Of a stretch of 64,000 nt of DNA, positions 40,873 to 53,800 are shown one piece after another. The stretch spans positions 1,305,634 to 1,369,633 of the forward strand of contig CAXIPT010000008.1 of the NCBI GenBank assembly GCA_964030475.1. The letters are read 5' to 3'. Numbering within the stretch: the stretch's first letter is position 1; each line of letters begins with the position of its first letter. A model generated the notes under the pieces. The model was given only the letters and a program-made list of their open reading frames with translations. It was not told where the DNA came from and did no database searches. The position numbers and the translations under genes are program-made. Origin of the DNA: Tethya wilhelma. Its lineage: Eukaryota > Porifera > Demospongiae > Tethyida > Tethyidae.

Positions 40873-42512
40873 TCACTATTGTGACTACCATTAACGGCGC
40901 AAGGACACACACACACATACACACCAGGGGAGGTCTCCTACAACTGGCCAACATTGCCAGAGGATGGCAACCAAACACAAAACCTCAAGCTTTACCCAAA
41001 CCAAAACAATCTCTATTATGACCATAACTCCAGTCCAAACACACACACACACACACACACACAATGAAAGCTGTAATCCAACTACACAGCAACAATACCC
41101 CATGCTGTCATGTGGACTTCACAGCTAGTTTCATTATTACCAAAGACCTAAGATCTCTTGAAATGGTAGAGCCCCCACCCAATCATAAATATATAAAATG
41201 CCCTTCATACTGTACACATCACATGCCACCATGTGAACACATTCACACAACTAAAGGCTCTGTTGTACCAACCATGTGATTTCCTACAAGTCAAGTGCAA
41301 TATGTACATAGCATGTGATCTACAGAGTGTGCATGTGACTGTCATGTGAGCCCTCCCTCACCTGTTCATTCTCCAGCTCCAGTTGGAAATTCTTGGCCGA
41401 TTTCGTAGTGACACGCCCGCCAAAATCCAACTGATAGATCATGTGTTGCTCGTTCCACGTGGGTGTCTTGGAGTGGATCTGAATATGGGAATCGGACATG
41501 CTCATCCGCTGGCCCTTCACGTTGGGAGTGATACAACTATACGATGCAGTTCCAGATGCAACTTGAGTAGATCTCGAACTCCTATCACCAACGCTAGTAC
41601 TAACAGCTCTAAGAGGCTTTGAGTCTAGTTCTGTGGCCTTTGGTAGCAGCAGTTCTTCCATCGACATCAAGCCCTCGATGGACCGACTATCAACATCAGG
41701 CTCTATAAACACCTCAGCGGACGCCATTGATCTATGACCTGAGTCTTCCGAGGAGCTCTCGTCTGAGCTACTGTCTGTGTCTATCCCTGAGTCTGAGAGT
41801 TCAGGGTGAGGGAGATAAGTGATGACTTTACGAGGCTGAATGTGGAGGAACGACGTCTTGATGAGAATACTACCCATGTCTGACGGTAGCTTATCCGAGA
41901 GGCTTTGAATCTTGAACTTTGATGCCATTACGTTGGACGTGACTTCGGCAAGATGGCGAGAATTTTCGGGCAGTGTGGTCACCTTCGCAGGTGCATCGGC
42001 AGTCTGCTGCACGTTGAGTCCACTCAGAGGGTGCCTGGGGGAGTCACTGTCATCATCACGACAGGCTAGTTGGACTCCGGACTCGGTATTCAGTGAGATG
42101 TGAGCCTCGTGGCCCGACAGTCTCAGCTGGCTGGCATTGGTGGTTACCGAAGTCTCGTTGGGTTCAGACACAGCCTCCGTCTCTGATGTATCCAGCACCA
42201 TCTTCTGTGGTTGAGGGGCTGCAGTGGCGAGGCTCTCGCTGTCTGGGAGCGAGATGGTGAAACTTTGTCGGATTTTGCTACTTCTTTTTTGGGCTTCTAA
42301 GATGGGTACGAGTGTGCCGAGGTGTTCTACATAGAGAGTGTATGAGGTGGGGTGACGAGAGCGCTGATTGGAGGAGGAGCTAGACGTAGAAGAGGAGTCT
42401 TTAGGAGGCATGTTAGGGATGACAGTGCAGTAGCTACGATGGCTGGGAAGAGGTGGTCTGGAGACATACTCTAAGAGCTTGCCTTTTTGTGGAACATGGC
42501 CCTGTAGAGAGA

Positions 42513-42556
<44 letters not shown>

Positions 42557-45338
42557 AGTGATTAGGTTATGTAGTCATGTGTGTGCGTGGCGTTGGCACA
42601 ATATTTCCAAATACACCGGCACCAATGAGATTAGAGGAGACCACCCAGAAAAGAAAAAAAAACCTTTGCACCCTGCATGAGTACAGATGTACGGATTCCC
42701 TCTTATGTGTTTCAATAGGCATGGGTGTGTAGAGTGGTGTCTGTCAACAGGGCAATCAAAGCCATGAAGCCCTGACCAACAATCCACAGTAGCATGCACA
42801 CAGCCCTCGCCTACTCACACAAGGCATAGCAACACCTGATATTCTGTACCATGCAGAGCTGCCTATATGTAGCACAAAAGTCAACAGAGGCCATAGCCTT
42901 GGTTAGGGAAGTGCTTTTAATCATACACTCGGAGCAGGAACATCAAGTTACACCAGCAACGGATGGTAGGCCGGTTAATTTATGCACTCATGCACGCAGT
43001 GATTGTACATGTAGGCTCTGCCAGGAATGGTAGGACAGCTCAGAAAAATGTCTACAAACATCATCAAACCTTTGACCTGTGTTGCGTGTGTATGCCACCC
43101 ATGTTGGTCTACACACAAACATGTATCATGTACATGCATGTGTACTGTGCAGCTGGAAGTAAAGCACACACACCATGTCACTGTGTGTGTGAGAGTGTGT
43201 GTGTGTGTTCAAAGGATATCTCATAAAAGCTTCCTTGGTGTTTAGGTGACAACATATGGTCAAGCTGGGAGTGATGTAAGGCTGGGATTTCCTGCCAGTT
43301 TGGCAGCCATTGAATGGAAATAGTGCTAGCATTGCCACCAGAGTGATGCACAAGAATCAAGGCCTTGTTAGGTCACTCACCAGCTGCTGGTTATGTGGCT
43401 ACTGTGGCATGGCATACACTATGATAATGACCACACCTGACCAACAGCACAACAGTCACATGCATGGAAGTCTGGCTATACTGAACATTGAGCAAATGTC
43501 TTTAATAAAGGATGTGAAGCATTGTCTTTTACAATCAGTACAGAGAAATCTATATGTGTTCTAGGAGTGATAGCTTGTGGTTTTAAGAATGTCTTCAACC
43601 TCTGAGCCATGAGCTAGCCACAGGATATGATTGACTGCCTGGGGTGGATGGATAAGCCATTGTCAAGAAGTCAAGCCTAGCAAATGCAAAGCTCAGGGGA
43701 GTTAGGCCAAGCCAATCCTGTGGTCAGTGCTATTCCTACCTGAAAACCACTTCTAAACACAATAACAGCTCTTGTAGCATTTGGTACATTTTAGACTCTT
43801 AACTTGCAATCACAAGGGGGTAAAAAGCAATGATGAAACTAACTACATTGAGAATCTAAACAGAAAGGGAAAAGAGATATTCTAAACACTTTACAAATAC
43901 AGACATTATTTTATCAATCAGTCATGATCAGTAAAGCCCACCAGTTTCAGTGAAACCATGGGGAAGACACCATGCCTGCTGTAAACATCTGGTTAGACTG
44001 ACAATCTTGTGTGACAATACAAATTAACACACTACTGTTAATAGGATCAAAAGGGAACCTTATTTAGCACTTGAATTCAATAGTCCACACACACATGCAC
44101 ACACACCTGGATGATTGGGTCAAAGGATTCGGCCACAGCAACCTTCAGCTTTGTTGGAAGCACAAGATCGAAGCTGTCTTCTCTGTTGGAGAGGGAGTTA
44201 GCAATGGCTGCCTGACAGAGGCTCTGAAGAGAAGGGATTCCTTTGTGGATGTTCACCGAATGCAAGATGTTTTTGGTGGCTACAAAGAACTTTTGGTCGT
44301 TGTGGGCCCAAGTGATGGCTGTTACCAGCTCCTGTGAAAACAGTGAAAGAAAACAGAGCAATGTCATGACACAAGTCTCACATAGAATCACAAAGAGACA
44401 GCAATGGTGTTGTTGCTGACTTTTGTACTTCTAAATATAGTCTGGGAAAGTTTAACTGCAGCACATGTTATCATATCATTTCAATACAAATCCATTGGAG
44501 TAATAATGCCTCATATGAGCAGTACACACATAGACATCGGTCATCCCATCCTTTACTTGGATGACGTATCTAGTACACCAGATTGACATCACAATCACAA
44601 TACTTCAAGGAAGATTAAGCACCATGCGAGCACACTCATAGCTAATGTACATTACAACGTTATGACATTCCATGCAAAGACCTCTATACACAGAAAACAT
44701 GGGAAGGAAGCATAGCTTGCTGTTCAAGATAGTGTCTCATAGCATGCACAAAAGCAATTCACAAAGCAGACTATGAAAAGAAACACCACAGTTCTACATA
44801 CAGACTTTTACAGGCCTTTACAGTCTTGTTTACTACAACTGACACACACACAGGTCAGCATCGAGACACTTGTGCCTCAGGAGAGACATGACAAGGGCTT
44901 GAACCACTAGAGCTGGAAAGAAGCTGAAGAAATTCACTCACACCACAACAGGGTCAGGACTGACTACTCTAGAGAGATAGCTATGAGGGCTGCTTCTTGG
45001 AAGGACAGCTCTTCTTCAGGATATATACAGCCAACCAGATGCACTCAAGATGGCAGAATCAACAACAGGACATACATACATACACCAACACACACTCAGT
45101 TTGTGTTGTGGTGGGCACGAGCATGTCTGATAATCTAGATGTGTTGTTTATTCAGAGTGAGTGGGATTCCGTGATTGAGGAGATGCCAATGATGGCAGCC
45201 ATGTTGAGAGGATGGTATGCTTTCTATAGACGGAATTTGTACTCGAATGCTTTGAATTCTGAAGATGCATTAAATATACACATCCTATGCCCACCCAAAA
45301 AATACATACACACGTTCCAATAAGGGCAAACACTGAGT

Positions 45339-45421
<83 letters not shown>

Positions 45422-46966
45422 CGAAGTGGTAGAGTGAACAGCAACTGTCCTGTTGGCTGAAAGAATCTGACAGTAGACATTGCTTGTGATTTCCTAAACC
45501 CAGCCACAGCTAAGATGGTGCCATCACTACTCCAGAGTATTTTCCCATCCACCAAACCAGTTCTAATGATCGTGGCTTCTTGATCTCCACACGAGTTCAT
45601 CAACACCACCTTCCCGTTCCTCAAGTAGAGAGACAGACGCACATTCCCCGATTTCTGATCGCCACCACCACCATTGTTGGCCTGCTCGTTGTTATTAGGT
45701 GGTGAAGGTGGGTTCACCACAGCCATTTGGCCCCCTGCCAGCTGATGGCTGCCACTTCCCTGAGAGTTGGGTGATTTTGTGGTTGCCTCAACGTTAGACG
45801 GTGTTTTGGGCACCAACACCCACTGGAGACCAATGATGCCTATCCCGGGTAGGACCTCTGTGGTGGACACGAGGGTACCACCGTGGACCGCGTCTAGTTC
45901 TATCAACTCCCCGATGCTCGAGCCGACCACTATCCTTGAGTCGTCGGGACTCCACGTCGAGCTCAGCAGCTGTGAGGACTGCGAGTGGCTAGCAGGGCTG
46001 GTGACAAACGAGCCGAGGTTCAGCTGTCGTGCCCAGATCCTCCGACCGTAGGCAGTACCAACGAGAACGTAGCCGTCCACGTAGGCTATGAGGACCTTGT
46101 TGCCGTCATTGCTCCACTGGAAGTCACTGATCGGTGTGCCGCGGTTGTTCACCAGTTCCATGATGGAGCGACCATTGTGATTCCTCCACACTATGACTGT
46201 ACCGGTAGCATCGCACGTGGCAATCTTGTCGAGGTGTTTGTTCCATCGTACAATGGTGACCTGTTAGTGTAGTGGTGCATGTGTGTGAGTAGAAATCAAC
46301 AAAGGCAACGTATCAGACCTGTTTACAAGAAGCAGCAGATAAAAGGTATCCACTTTCTACTTGCTTACTCACGCAGACTAGGGTGTAGTGAATGTCTAAA
46401 ATAACTGGAGTAAGGCAAGCATGACTATCAATACGCGGCATCTGTCTACACAAATAGGGCGCCAAAAACGATAAGCAAAACTACTATCCAAGCTGTTGTT
46501 CTTGGCTGTAAAACAGCATTCCACCCATTTAGCTACATCTACAGTCTTCAACAGAGCCAGAGTGCATAATGGTGGCCTAGTTAACTTCCTGAACGGTAGC
46601 TTACAAAGAGATTCATCTTGTTGGGACGAAAATTCATGAACCAATAAACGACCCACCGGCAATCCCAAGTGATCTTGGGAAGACGGTTCACACACTTTCT
46701 CACACGTTATACTATTATTTTAGTCTCACCTCGTTTGTGTGCTCTCTAAAGTTGAAGTTTCTTCTCATGGCTTGCTTCTCCAACGAGACTTCAAACAGTT
46801 CACATTCGAAGTCGTCTTCGTCTTTCATCTCCGTGTAGGTGATGCCAACCGTCTTTCTGTTGTTGCCTGTAGCGAGCCATCCTTGCCGCGCGTCACCTTT
46901 CCAAGAGAGAGAGAGAATGTCAGCACCGAGGACAGACCGACTGTTCTTGTCAAAGGAAGCATACAT
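38274..46966 (-). CDS. TULP4: Tubby-like protein 4 (WD40 plus split tubby domain)
   Basis: Complement of 46730..46966, 45415..46260, 44107..44331, 41362..42501 and 38274..38378, all joined at phase 0, gives 850 residues (human is about 1,540; the long Pro-rich middle is missing). The start MYASF matches the family start; the frame upstream begins only at TTG. The N-terminal WD40 part has LSLSWKG, GWLATGNNRKTVGITYT, NFNFREHTNEVTIVRWN and IMELVNNRGTPISDFQWSNDG. The central part has SYTLYVEHLGTLVPIL. The tubby part is in two pieces: FKIQSLSDKLPSDMGSILIKTSFLHIQPRKV, then after an acidic insert, TWNEQHMIYQLDFGGRV, KSAKNFQLELENEQ and LQFGRIDNGCFILDFQ. TULP4 is a proposed SOCS-box ubiquitin-ligase adaptor; I did not delimit a SOCS box here. 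Confidence 0.92.
38379..41361. other. Last intron of TULP4, nearly devoid of CpG
   Basis: A 2,983-bp intron with no gene or transposon recognised and two (CA)n tracts (40831..40870, 41039..41062). By direct reading only one CpG occurs between 39001 and 40000. Open frames here (up to about 115 codons) lack any family match. Confidence 0.6.
40831..40870. repeat. (CA)n microsatellite
   Basis: About 20 CA units in the TULP4 last intron. Confidence 0.9.
42502..44106. other. TULP4 intron between the third and fourth exons
   Basis: About 1.6 kb of non-coding, CpG-poor DNA. A (GA)n tract lies at 42506..42549, beside the acceptor. No nested gene seen. Confidence 0.5.
42506..42549. repeat. (GA)n tract beside a TULP4 acceptor
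   Basis: In the sense (minus) direction it is a (CT)n tract directly before CTACAG at the start of the exon 41362..42501, serving as a natural polypyrimidine tract. Confidence 0.85.
44332..45414. other. TULP4 intron between the second and third exons
   Basis: About 1.1 kb. Its donor end is a long microsatellite (45342..45413); the rest shows no gene. Confidence 0.5.
45342..45413. repeat. (AC)n microsatellite forming a TULP4 5' splice site
   Basis: In the sense direction the exon ends AAG and the intron starts GTGTGTGTGT for about 70 bases with one GTAT interruption. Confidence 0.9.
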
Positions 46967-48524
46967 GTCTTTTCGCCTATTCAAACTTCTTTAGAATCTC
47001 TTGCCGAGTCCAAATTTTATGCGCAAACAACTAGAAACCGCAAAGTATATACAACTAGAAAACGAACTATAAACAAGCGCAGTGAAGTCAACGTCAAAGT
47101 ATTACTATTATAAATACTACAAAAACATACGTAAAAAGTACAGCTAGAAAAATAGTATAAACTTCAGGAAAACCACAAACCACTTTTGCTCGGAAGTGTA
47201 CGTAATCATGTGGCGTTTTATAGGAACAGCTTTCCCAAATTCCTTACATTGTGCAAGTACACAATCATGTTCATTTACAGTCCAATGTGTCCATCAAAGT
47301 TTACACTGTGCCTGTCTGGCACCCCAAGGTGGTAAATGGTCTGGCAAAACACCTGTATCATGTGTAAATTGGAGAAGATGAAAACACAGGCACATTGAGT
47401 GTGTGGATGGTCAGTGAAGAAGAGGAGCCTCAGATCCTGCTAACATGGTTGATGACATTCATCACACATTAACACTATTTTCATTGGGAGTACTCATATT
47501 TTATAAAGTAGACTTGCTAATCATCACAAAAAAAGGTTCTTCATCATGACAAAGCAACTCAGTGAACTCTTTGTCATAATAGTGACTGCATTCTGTTTGG
47601 GGGGAAAAAAGCCATCAAAACATGAATGAATGAATGTATGACCTTGTATTGATCTACGATAATGCATGCCCTCAAGTTCACTAGAACCACAGGCAAGTAT
47701 ATATCTTCAGACATGCACAGAAAGGTGATAACAATAGAGTTATTGTCAGCTGTGAGTATATCTATATCATGCCATAGATAATACAATGGGGCATATAATA
47801 ATATCTACGATCATTTATCACACGAAGAAACAACAATACTAACTGATAACAACTACACACATTCACTATTATACTCTGTAGCTACAATAGTATTTACAAG
47901 ATTTGTTTACGAAAGTCTGATCGATATCTATGGTCACATACTATACTAAGATAGTAATTTGGGTGATAGCCATAAACAGGTAGCTATGAATCATTGCTGT
48001 TAAAATACAATTCTTCCATCAGGGCATAGATATATGATCAGGGATTGAGGACAAATATAGTTAACCTTATTACCAGCTAAGGACAGAAGATCCATTCACA
48101 ATAGTGGTCTCACTGCACATAAAGATGTATAATGCCCATCATGAAGCAATTAAAAGGCATTACTGTGCTATTCAAATGTTGCTACCAGGCTTCCAAATCT
48201 ATTTTTTTCAAGGATTATTAAGTAGAGTGGTCATGAATGTCATTTCCCTGATTTACTCTTCCAGGAATATTATTTTAATTCTCAAAAAGTACTCTCCAAA
48301 TTAACCTAAATCAGTAATGTATTATTGATCCACCTCATGAGGTTAAAGGTTGGTTGATGCTATCACTCTCCCATTTCCTTCTTGAAATGTTACATAACAT
48401 TGACAATGCATTAACATTTTAATGTGGTTCAGTGCAGGCTGACTTCCAAACAGAAGAAGTACAAGTGAATTTCCATTTTTGATTAGCACTTTGATCAACT
48501 AATGAGTACACACATACGTATGAC

Positions 48525-48583
<59 letters not shown>

Positions 48584-48587
48584 GCAC

Positions 48588-48667
<80 letters not shown>

Positions 48668-49057
48668 CTTAATTATGATCACAAAACTATACTTACAGAA
48701 AATTGGCGTACAAATTATTATTCTTGTGGCACCAACCCAGCATTCACTGGCTTGGGACTGCAGAGACCAAAGTTTGTTAAAATCTGCATACTGGATTGTG
48801 ATAATATAATGCCAAACCATGCATGCAGAAAAAACTCACACACACAAAAATTTAAGCCTTTCTTAGACTGCCAGATTGATGCAGATATATATATATATAT
48901 ATAAATTAAAGTACTTTGTATACAGGACTCCAAACAATTCTTTTCATGTTAAAAATTGTTAGATATACTACATCCATGAAATACACAGAAATCAGTATGA
49001 CAAATGCAACAGTACAATTTGAGCAAATGATTGGGACTACCCCGTACCAAGTGCTTG
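46967..49057. other. Intergenic region upstream of TULP4 and downstream of YJU2
   Basis: About 2.1 kb without a recognisable gene. CpGs are more frequent just upstream of the TULP4 start (46900..47100), as expected of an unmethylated promoter. A large compound microsatellite lies at 48533..48661. Confidence 0.5.
48533..48661. repeat. Compound (CA)n-(GA)n microsatellite
   Basis: About 24 CA units, a short linker, then a (GA)n tract of roughly 70 bases with one GGGA interruption. Confidence 0.9.
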
Positions 49058-50041
49058 CTATCCTTCATCACTGCTGCTACTGCCGCTGTAGTCACACAGC
49101 AGTCCAAAAGAAGATGGTGGCTTGCTGCTGCTCACTGGCTCCTTGCTACAACCAGAGTCTACTGGCTTTGACAATGTATCAGTGTCTGGTTGTGTTTCTG
49201 CTTGGTGTTGTTCATTATCATCAGTCTCTTGCTTTAATGCTGGACTTTCCTTTAAAGATTTTGAAGGTTTCTTAACCACTACCATTCCAGATAATTTCTT
49301 CTTCAATGATGGTTGCTTGGATGAACTAGTACTGAGAGAAGCCTGGTCACCATCAAGCTTTGCTTTCTTCGATGTTGATGGTACCAAAAGATCCAAGTCA
49401 TCGTCATCATCCTCTAGTCTTCTGAAGAGTTCGGCTCGTTTGGTGAACATTTTATTAATAAATTTCTCGTCGGCCTTTTCCTGTTCTTCCATCTCTTTGC
49501 GTTCATTGTCAAGATGATGCTCCATAAGATCTTCAAACTTGACCTGAGCGTTGCGTGCATTAAAGTCACGAATTTCCTCCAGGGCATCTAACACATCCAT
49601 CTCACGTCGTGACTCTTTGGTTCGGTTCTCGAGTGCCAACATTGGGTTGTTTGCTTCATCTTCTTCCTTCTCTTGCTGAAGTCTCTCTTCTTCCAGCTGA
49701 GCAAGCCTTTCAGCTTGAAATGTCCGATAAGCTCCAGTCTCCACAGCATAGTCAGTGTTCTCAGGATCGGTCTTGAAAGAAATTTCGGCCAAACACTTTG
49801 GACATCTGATGTAGAAGCGAAAGATTTGTATGCCAAGGTACTTCTCGCCAATAGCTGTTTCTTTCCTAGAGTTGAACTTTTTACCCTTGTAGATATAGTT
49901 GCCACAAGTGAGACACCTCATAGTGAAGGGTGCCATTAACCTCACCACATACTGGCGGTCTTTAGGTAGGTTGAGCTTGGGCAACTTAGCAGGATCAAAG
50001 TCAGGAGGATAATACTTGTTGAGGACTTTTCTTTCACCCAT
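49058..50041 (-). CDS. YJU2: Splicing factor YJU2 (CCDC94), CWC16 family
   Basis: YJU2 joins the spliceosome after branching and promotes the first catalytic step of pre-mRNA splicing. Single exon, 327 residues. The N-terminus is almost invariant in the family ([37 protein letters not shown]). Two CxxC pairs (Cys43/Cys46 and Cys80/Cys83) form the zinc site. Then come [17 protein letters not shown], an acidic/basic coiled coil (about 115-215) and a disordered Ser/Lys-rich tail ending in SGSSSSDEG. Length is typical. The start codon is 330 bp from the duplicated terminal exon of the next gene. Confidence 0.95.
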   Translation of the reverse strand: MGERKVLNKYYPPDFDPAKLPKLNLPKDRQYVVRLMAPFTMRCLTCGNYIYKGKKFNSRKETAIGEKYLGIQIFRFYIRCPKCLAEISFKTDPENTDYAVETGAYRTFQAERLAQLEEERLQQEKEEDEANNPMLALENRTKESRREMDVLDALEEIRDFNARNAQVKFEDLMEHHLDNERKEMEEQEKADEKFINKMFTKRAELFRRLEDDDDDLDLLVPSTSKKAKLDGDQASLSTSSSKQPSLKKKLSGMVVVKKPSKSLKESPALKQETDDNEQHQAETQPDTDTLSKPVDSGCSKEPVSSSKPPSSFGLLCDYSGSSSSDEG

Positions 50042-50837
50042 TTTTTCAGGTCTAGTCGTTCGATTTTAATTAAAGCGCACCACTACCTATTTCACGCATG
50101 CGCAAAAGAAATAAAAGAAATTCTGATGATTTTGTGTCCAATAACTCACAGAACTTTTAACAGGCTGAAAATTACAAAACTATTTGTAATATTCAATTAG
50201 AAATCATTAAAAATATTATGCTTTCAGTTCAAAAAATTACTCAGTAGAACGATCAAAAGTCAAATTCTTAGAATTACTTTCACTTTGCTTATATAGTAGT
50301 TATATAATTGCGGTTACCAACAAACAAGCATTCACATTTAAAAAAATGTCCTGGTGGGGGAAATTATTAGCTTAGAGAGAAGCAGTATATGTAGGTGCAT
50401 CAACATCTTCAATAGTATATAGAAAGGTGAAGAACCAAGAACAACTCTTTTGATAGCTTGCTTTAATATCCAAACTCAAAGCAGACTGAAATAAAACCTT
50501 TTATCTGAGAAATTCTCATTGAATATGGGAATTGATCCCACTAGCTAGGCATACATGTCAGGGGTCAGGGATGTTATTAATAGTGGCTTTCCACTCATGC
50601 ATGCATACAGCTTCAAATAATTATATTGCTTTTCTGTCCAAATAACTTAGTAGAACTTGTAATGCTGCAAACTATATATTAGTAATTCAATTAGAAATCA
50701 ATAAAATACACTTTCAGTTCAACAAACTACTTTGCAAAACGTCGAATTCCCTTTACTTTGTTAAATAATTATTATAGTTATCAACATACAAGTACAAAAT
50801 TATTCAAAATTTAATGTTTGGGTGGATAATTTTGGAG
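50042..50837. other. Spacer between YJU2 and the MNNL-CCP gene, with a duplicated 3' segment
   Basis: Contains about 270 bp (50140..50410) closely similar to 50637..50880, the latter including the terminal exon of the MNNL-CCP gene. The duplicate keeps an intact terminal coding exon (separate entry). Confidence 0.65.
50372..50406 (-). other. Second copy of the terminal coding exon of MNNL-CCP gene A
   Basis: 35 nt, the same length as the terminal exon at 50838..50872, preceded by an AG acceptor and ending in TAA. It would encode DVDAPTYTASL after the split codon, against DVPIYTATL-type ending in the proximal copy. It could be an alternative last exon or a relic. Confidence 0.5.
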
Positions 50838-53800
50838 TTAGAGAGTTGCAGTGTATATAGGCACATCAACATCTAGAAAAGACAATTTTAAAGCTGAGTG
50901 ATTGAATGTGTGTAAATGACTAAAATACATCTCAGAGCTTACTAGTTTCTTGATACGCAGGATTTTTCTCAGCGTAATTGTTGCTTGGTGGTGGTGCAGT
51001 GGGATTAAAATTGCTTGAATTTATGCTCTTGAAAGTTAGTCTTTTCTTAAGCAGAATGGCCAGCACCAAGATAGAGAGTCCAACTATAGCTATGATGACC
51101 AGCACTCCAACTACTGAGCCAGCGATAATGGGTGTATTATTTCCACCACCAACATTTGGAGCAGAGGAGGGTAGACCTGGTCGAATAATTAACCAGAATT
51201 ACATTATTATTGTACTAAATTCTGTAGTGTAAATAGTTTAATACTCTTACTTTCACAAGTAGTAGGTTCTGCAGGTGTCCATCCATTTTGTAAACATGTT
51301 CTAGTGGTGGATCCTTCAAGAATGAAACCTGAGTCACAACTGTATTCAGCAGTACATCCTAAGATGGTACAGGAAATCTCCACATCCCCATCAGATGGGT
51401 CAGACAGTATTCCGCAGTCTCTGATACCTGAAACACATGCATAGAATAATATGAAACTGTGATTATGTATGTATTTCGAACTGGCCAGGCCGCCCCCAAC
51501 TTCAGACTCAGTTTGTCTTGGACAACAAGTCAGGTACAACCTTGCATCTACCAGTGAAGCACCAGTCAATACCTTTTAAGTCCGTGTCTTGGATTTGAAT
51601 CTTTTAAGTGGATTTGGCAATTTGTGTGTCTTAATTGTCTAAATTAGGCGCTATCCCAAAATTGGTGACTTTTCACAAACAGTTATGGCTTCAAGGTCAT
51701 GCAGTTTTCAAGAACTATTGTTGAGAATTTTTTGAGATAATACCAGAACTATTTTTTTATTAAGCTTACACGAGGGTGCCGAAGGAAACCACCCTCCATC
51801 TTGGCAAGTTCTAGTTGGAGATCCTTGAAGAATATAATTAGTATTACATGCATAGTTGGCAGAACATCCAAAGGTAGTACAACTGAACACGACCTGACCA
51901 TCTTGTGGCTCAGATAAACTTCCACATTCTACGATGTTACCTGCGAGAGGGGGTGATATTAAGTACAATAATATCTATTAAATTTTTGATATTAATTTTG
52001 AAGTTACATACATAAGGGTGCTACAGATGACCATCCACCATTTTGGCAAGTTCTAGTTCTGGATCCTTGAAGACTATAGCCAGGGTTACAGGTATAGACT
52101 GCAGTGCATCCATTAGTAGTGCAGGGAATCTGGACTTGACCATTCTGTGGACTAGGCAAACCTTCACATATAAATTCTCGTACACCTGGAATCATGAAGT
52201 TGACAAGAACATTGTAGTCTAACTATCAGCGTCAATAGAAATTAACATACAAGTGGGCTCGGCTGGTGTCCATCCATTACTCTGACAAGTTCTAGTGGAG
52301 GATCCTTGAAGAACAAAACCATCATCACAGGAATATTGAGCAGAACAACCAAAGGTGGTACATGAATTGATGAGCTCCACCTCACCATTAGGTGGGTTTG
52401 ATAATCCCCCACAGTTTCTGACACCTGCATGTAAAATATTTAAAAATACAGAGAAAAAATTAATATCATGGGGAAATTTTTTGTATAATAATAATAAAGA
52501 TATCATGAAACTCATACAGGTGGAGTCTGTTGGTACCCATCCAGCTGCCTGACAAGTTCTGCTGGGCGCTCCTTGAAGAATGTGGTCAGGATTACAAGTA
52601 TAGTCACAAATACATTCAAAAGTAGTGCAATTGAATACTCCCTGTCCATTTGGTGGCTGAGGACACACTCCACAGTCTCTGATGCCTGAAGTAATGAACT
52701 AAACTTTGACATAGGCAGGCAGGGCAATTTTTTATTGGTACATACATAAGGGTGCCGCCACAGGTGACCAACCACCAACTTGGCAAGTTCTAGTAGAAGA
52801 TCCTTGAATACTGAAGCCAAGGTTACACGTATAGACTGCAGTACATCCAACACCAGTACAGGGAACCTGGACTTGACCATCCTGCAGATTAAACAAATCT
52901 TCGCATATAGATTCTCTGACACCTGCAATTAAAAATATAACCTTTAAGTTAGTCTGACTACCAATTTACCATGCATTGACGATAATTAATTACATCAATA
53001 GAATTAAATTAACATACAAGTGGGCTCGGCTGGTGTCCATCCATTACTCTGACAAGTTCTAGTGGAGGATCCTTGAAGAACGAAACCATCATCACAGGAA
53101 TATTGAGCAGAACAGCCAGAAGTGGTGGTACATGGAAAAGTCACCTGACCATTCAGTGGATCAAACAATGGTCCGCAGTCCACTATGACTATGTATGGAT
53201 ATCAGACAGAATAACTTATGCAATTGACATAAGAGAACATCATCTTCTTTACTCACATTCACAAATGGGTTCGCTTCCACTCCATATGCCATTCTCCAGA
53301 CATTGACGAGTTGCAGTACCAATAAGAGTATAGCCAGAATCACAGCCGTAGGTTGCTATGGACCCCTCAGTAATGGAATCGGAGTGGACAACACTACCTT
53401 TGGCTGGTTGATTTAATGGTGGGCACTCGTCAGTACAGTTTGGTCCAAACATTGAAGTACAAGCAAGACTAAAGCGGACAGAAATTGAAGATGGTTGGGG
53501 GAAATAGTCTCTTTGTCCTTCCACAGTCCTAGCTGTAGTTTGGCCATTGGTAAGCAGACCAGTTTCAATGTAGATGTTATCAATATCATCAAAAGAAAGT
53601 CCTAGCCCATCATGATCTCTAACATTTACCAGCAGTTGAACAGCACCCTACATAAAATATTAAGCATGCATTACATAATATTATTAAGCCCAAATAGACC
53701 AATGACCATGTAGGTATACAATAGTAACTAGCTAAACTTACAGGCCAAGATTGACCAGTGAACTCCAGGGGATTCCTTAAATCGGCAATCAAGCTTCCAA

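Noticed and set aside
51251..53182. Regular repeats of about 170 bp with spacers, CRISPR-like at first glance
   Set aside because: They are CCP exons with protein-level repetition, GT-AG introns and no short identical repeat units.
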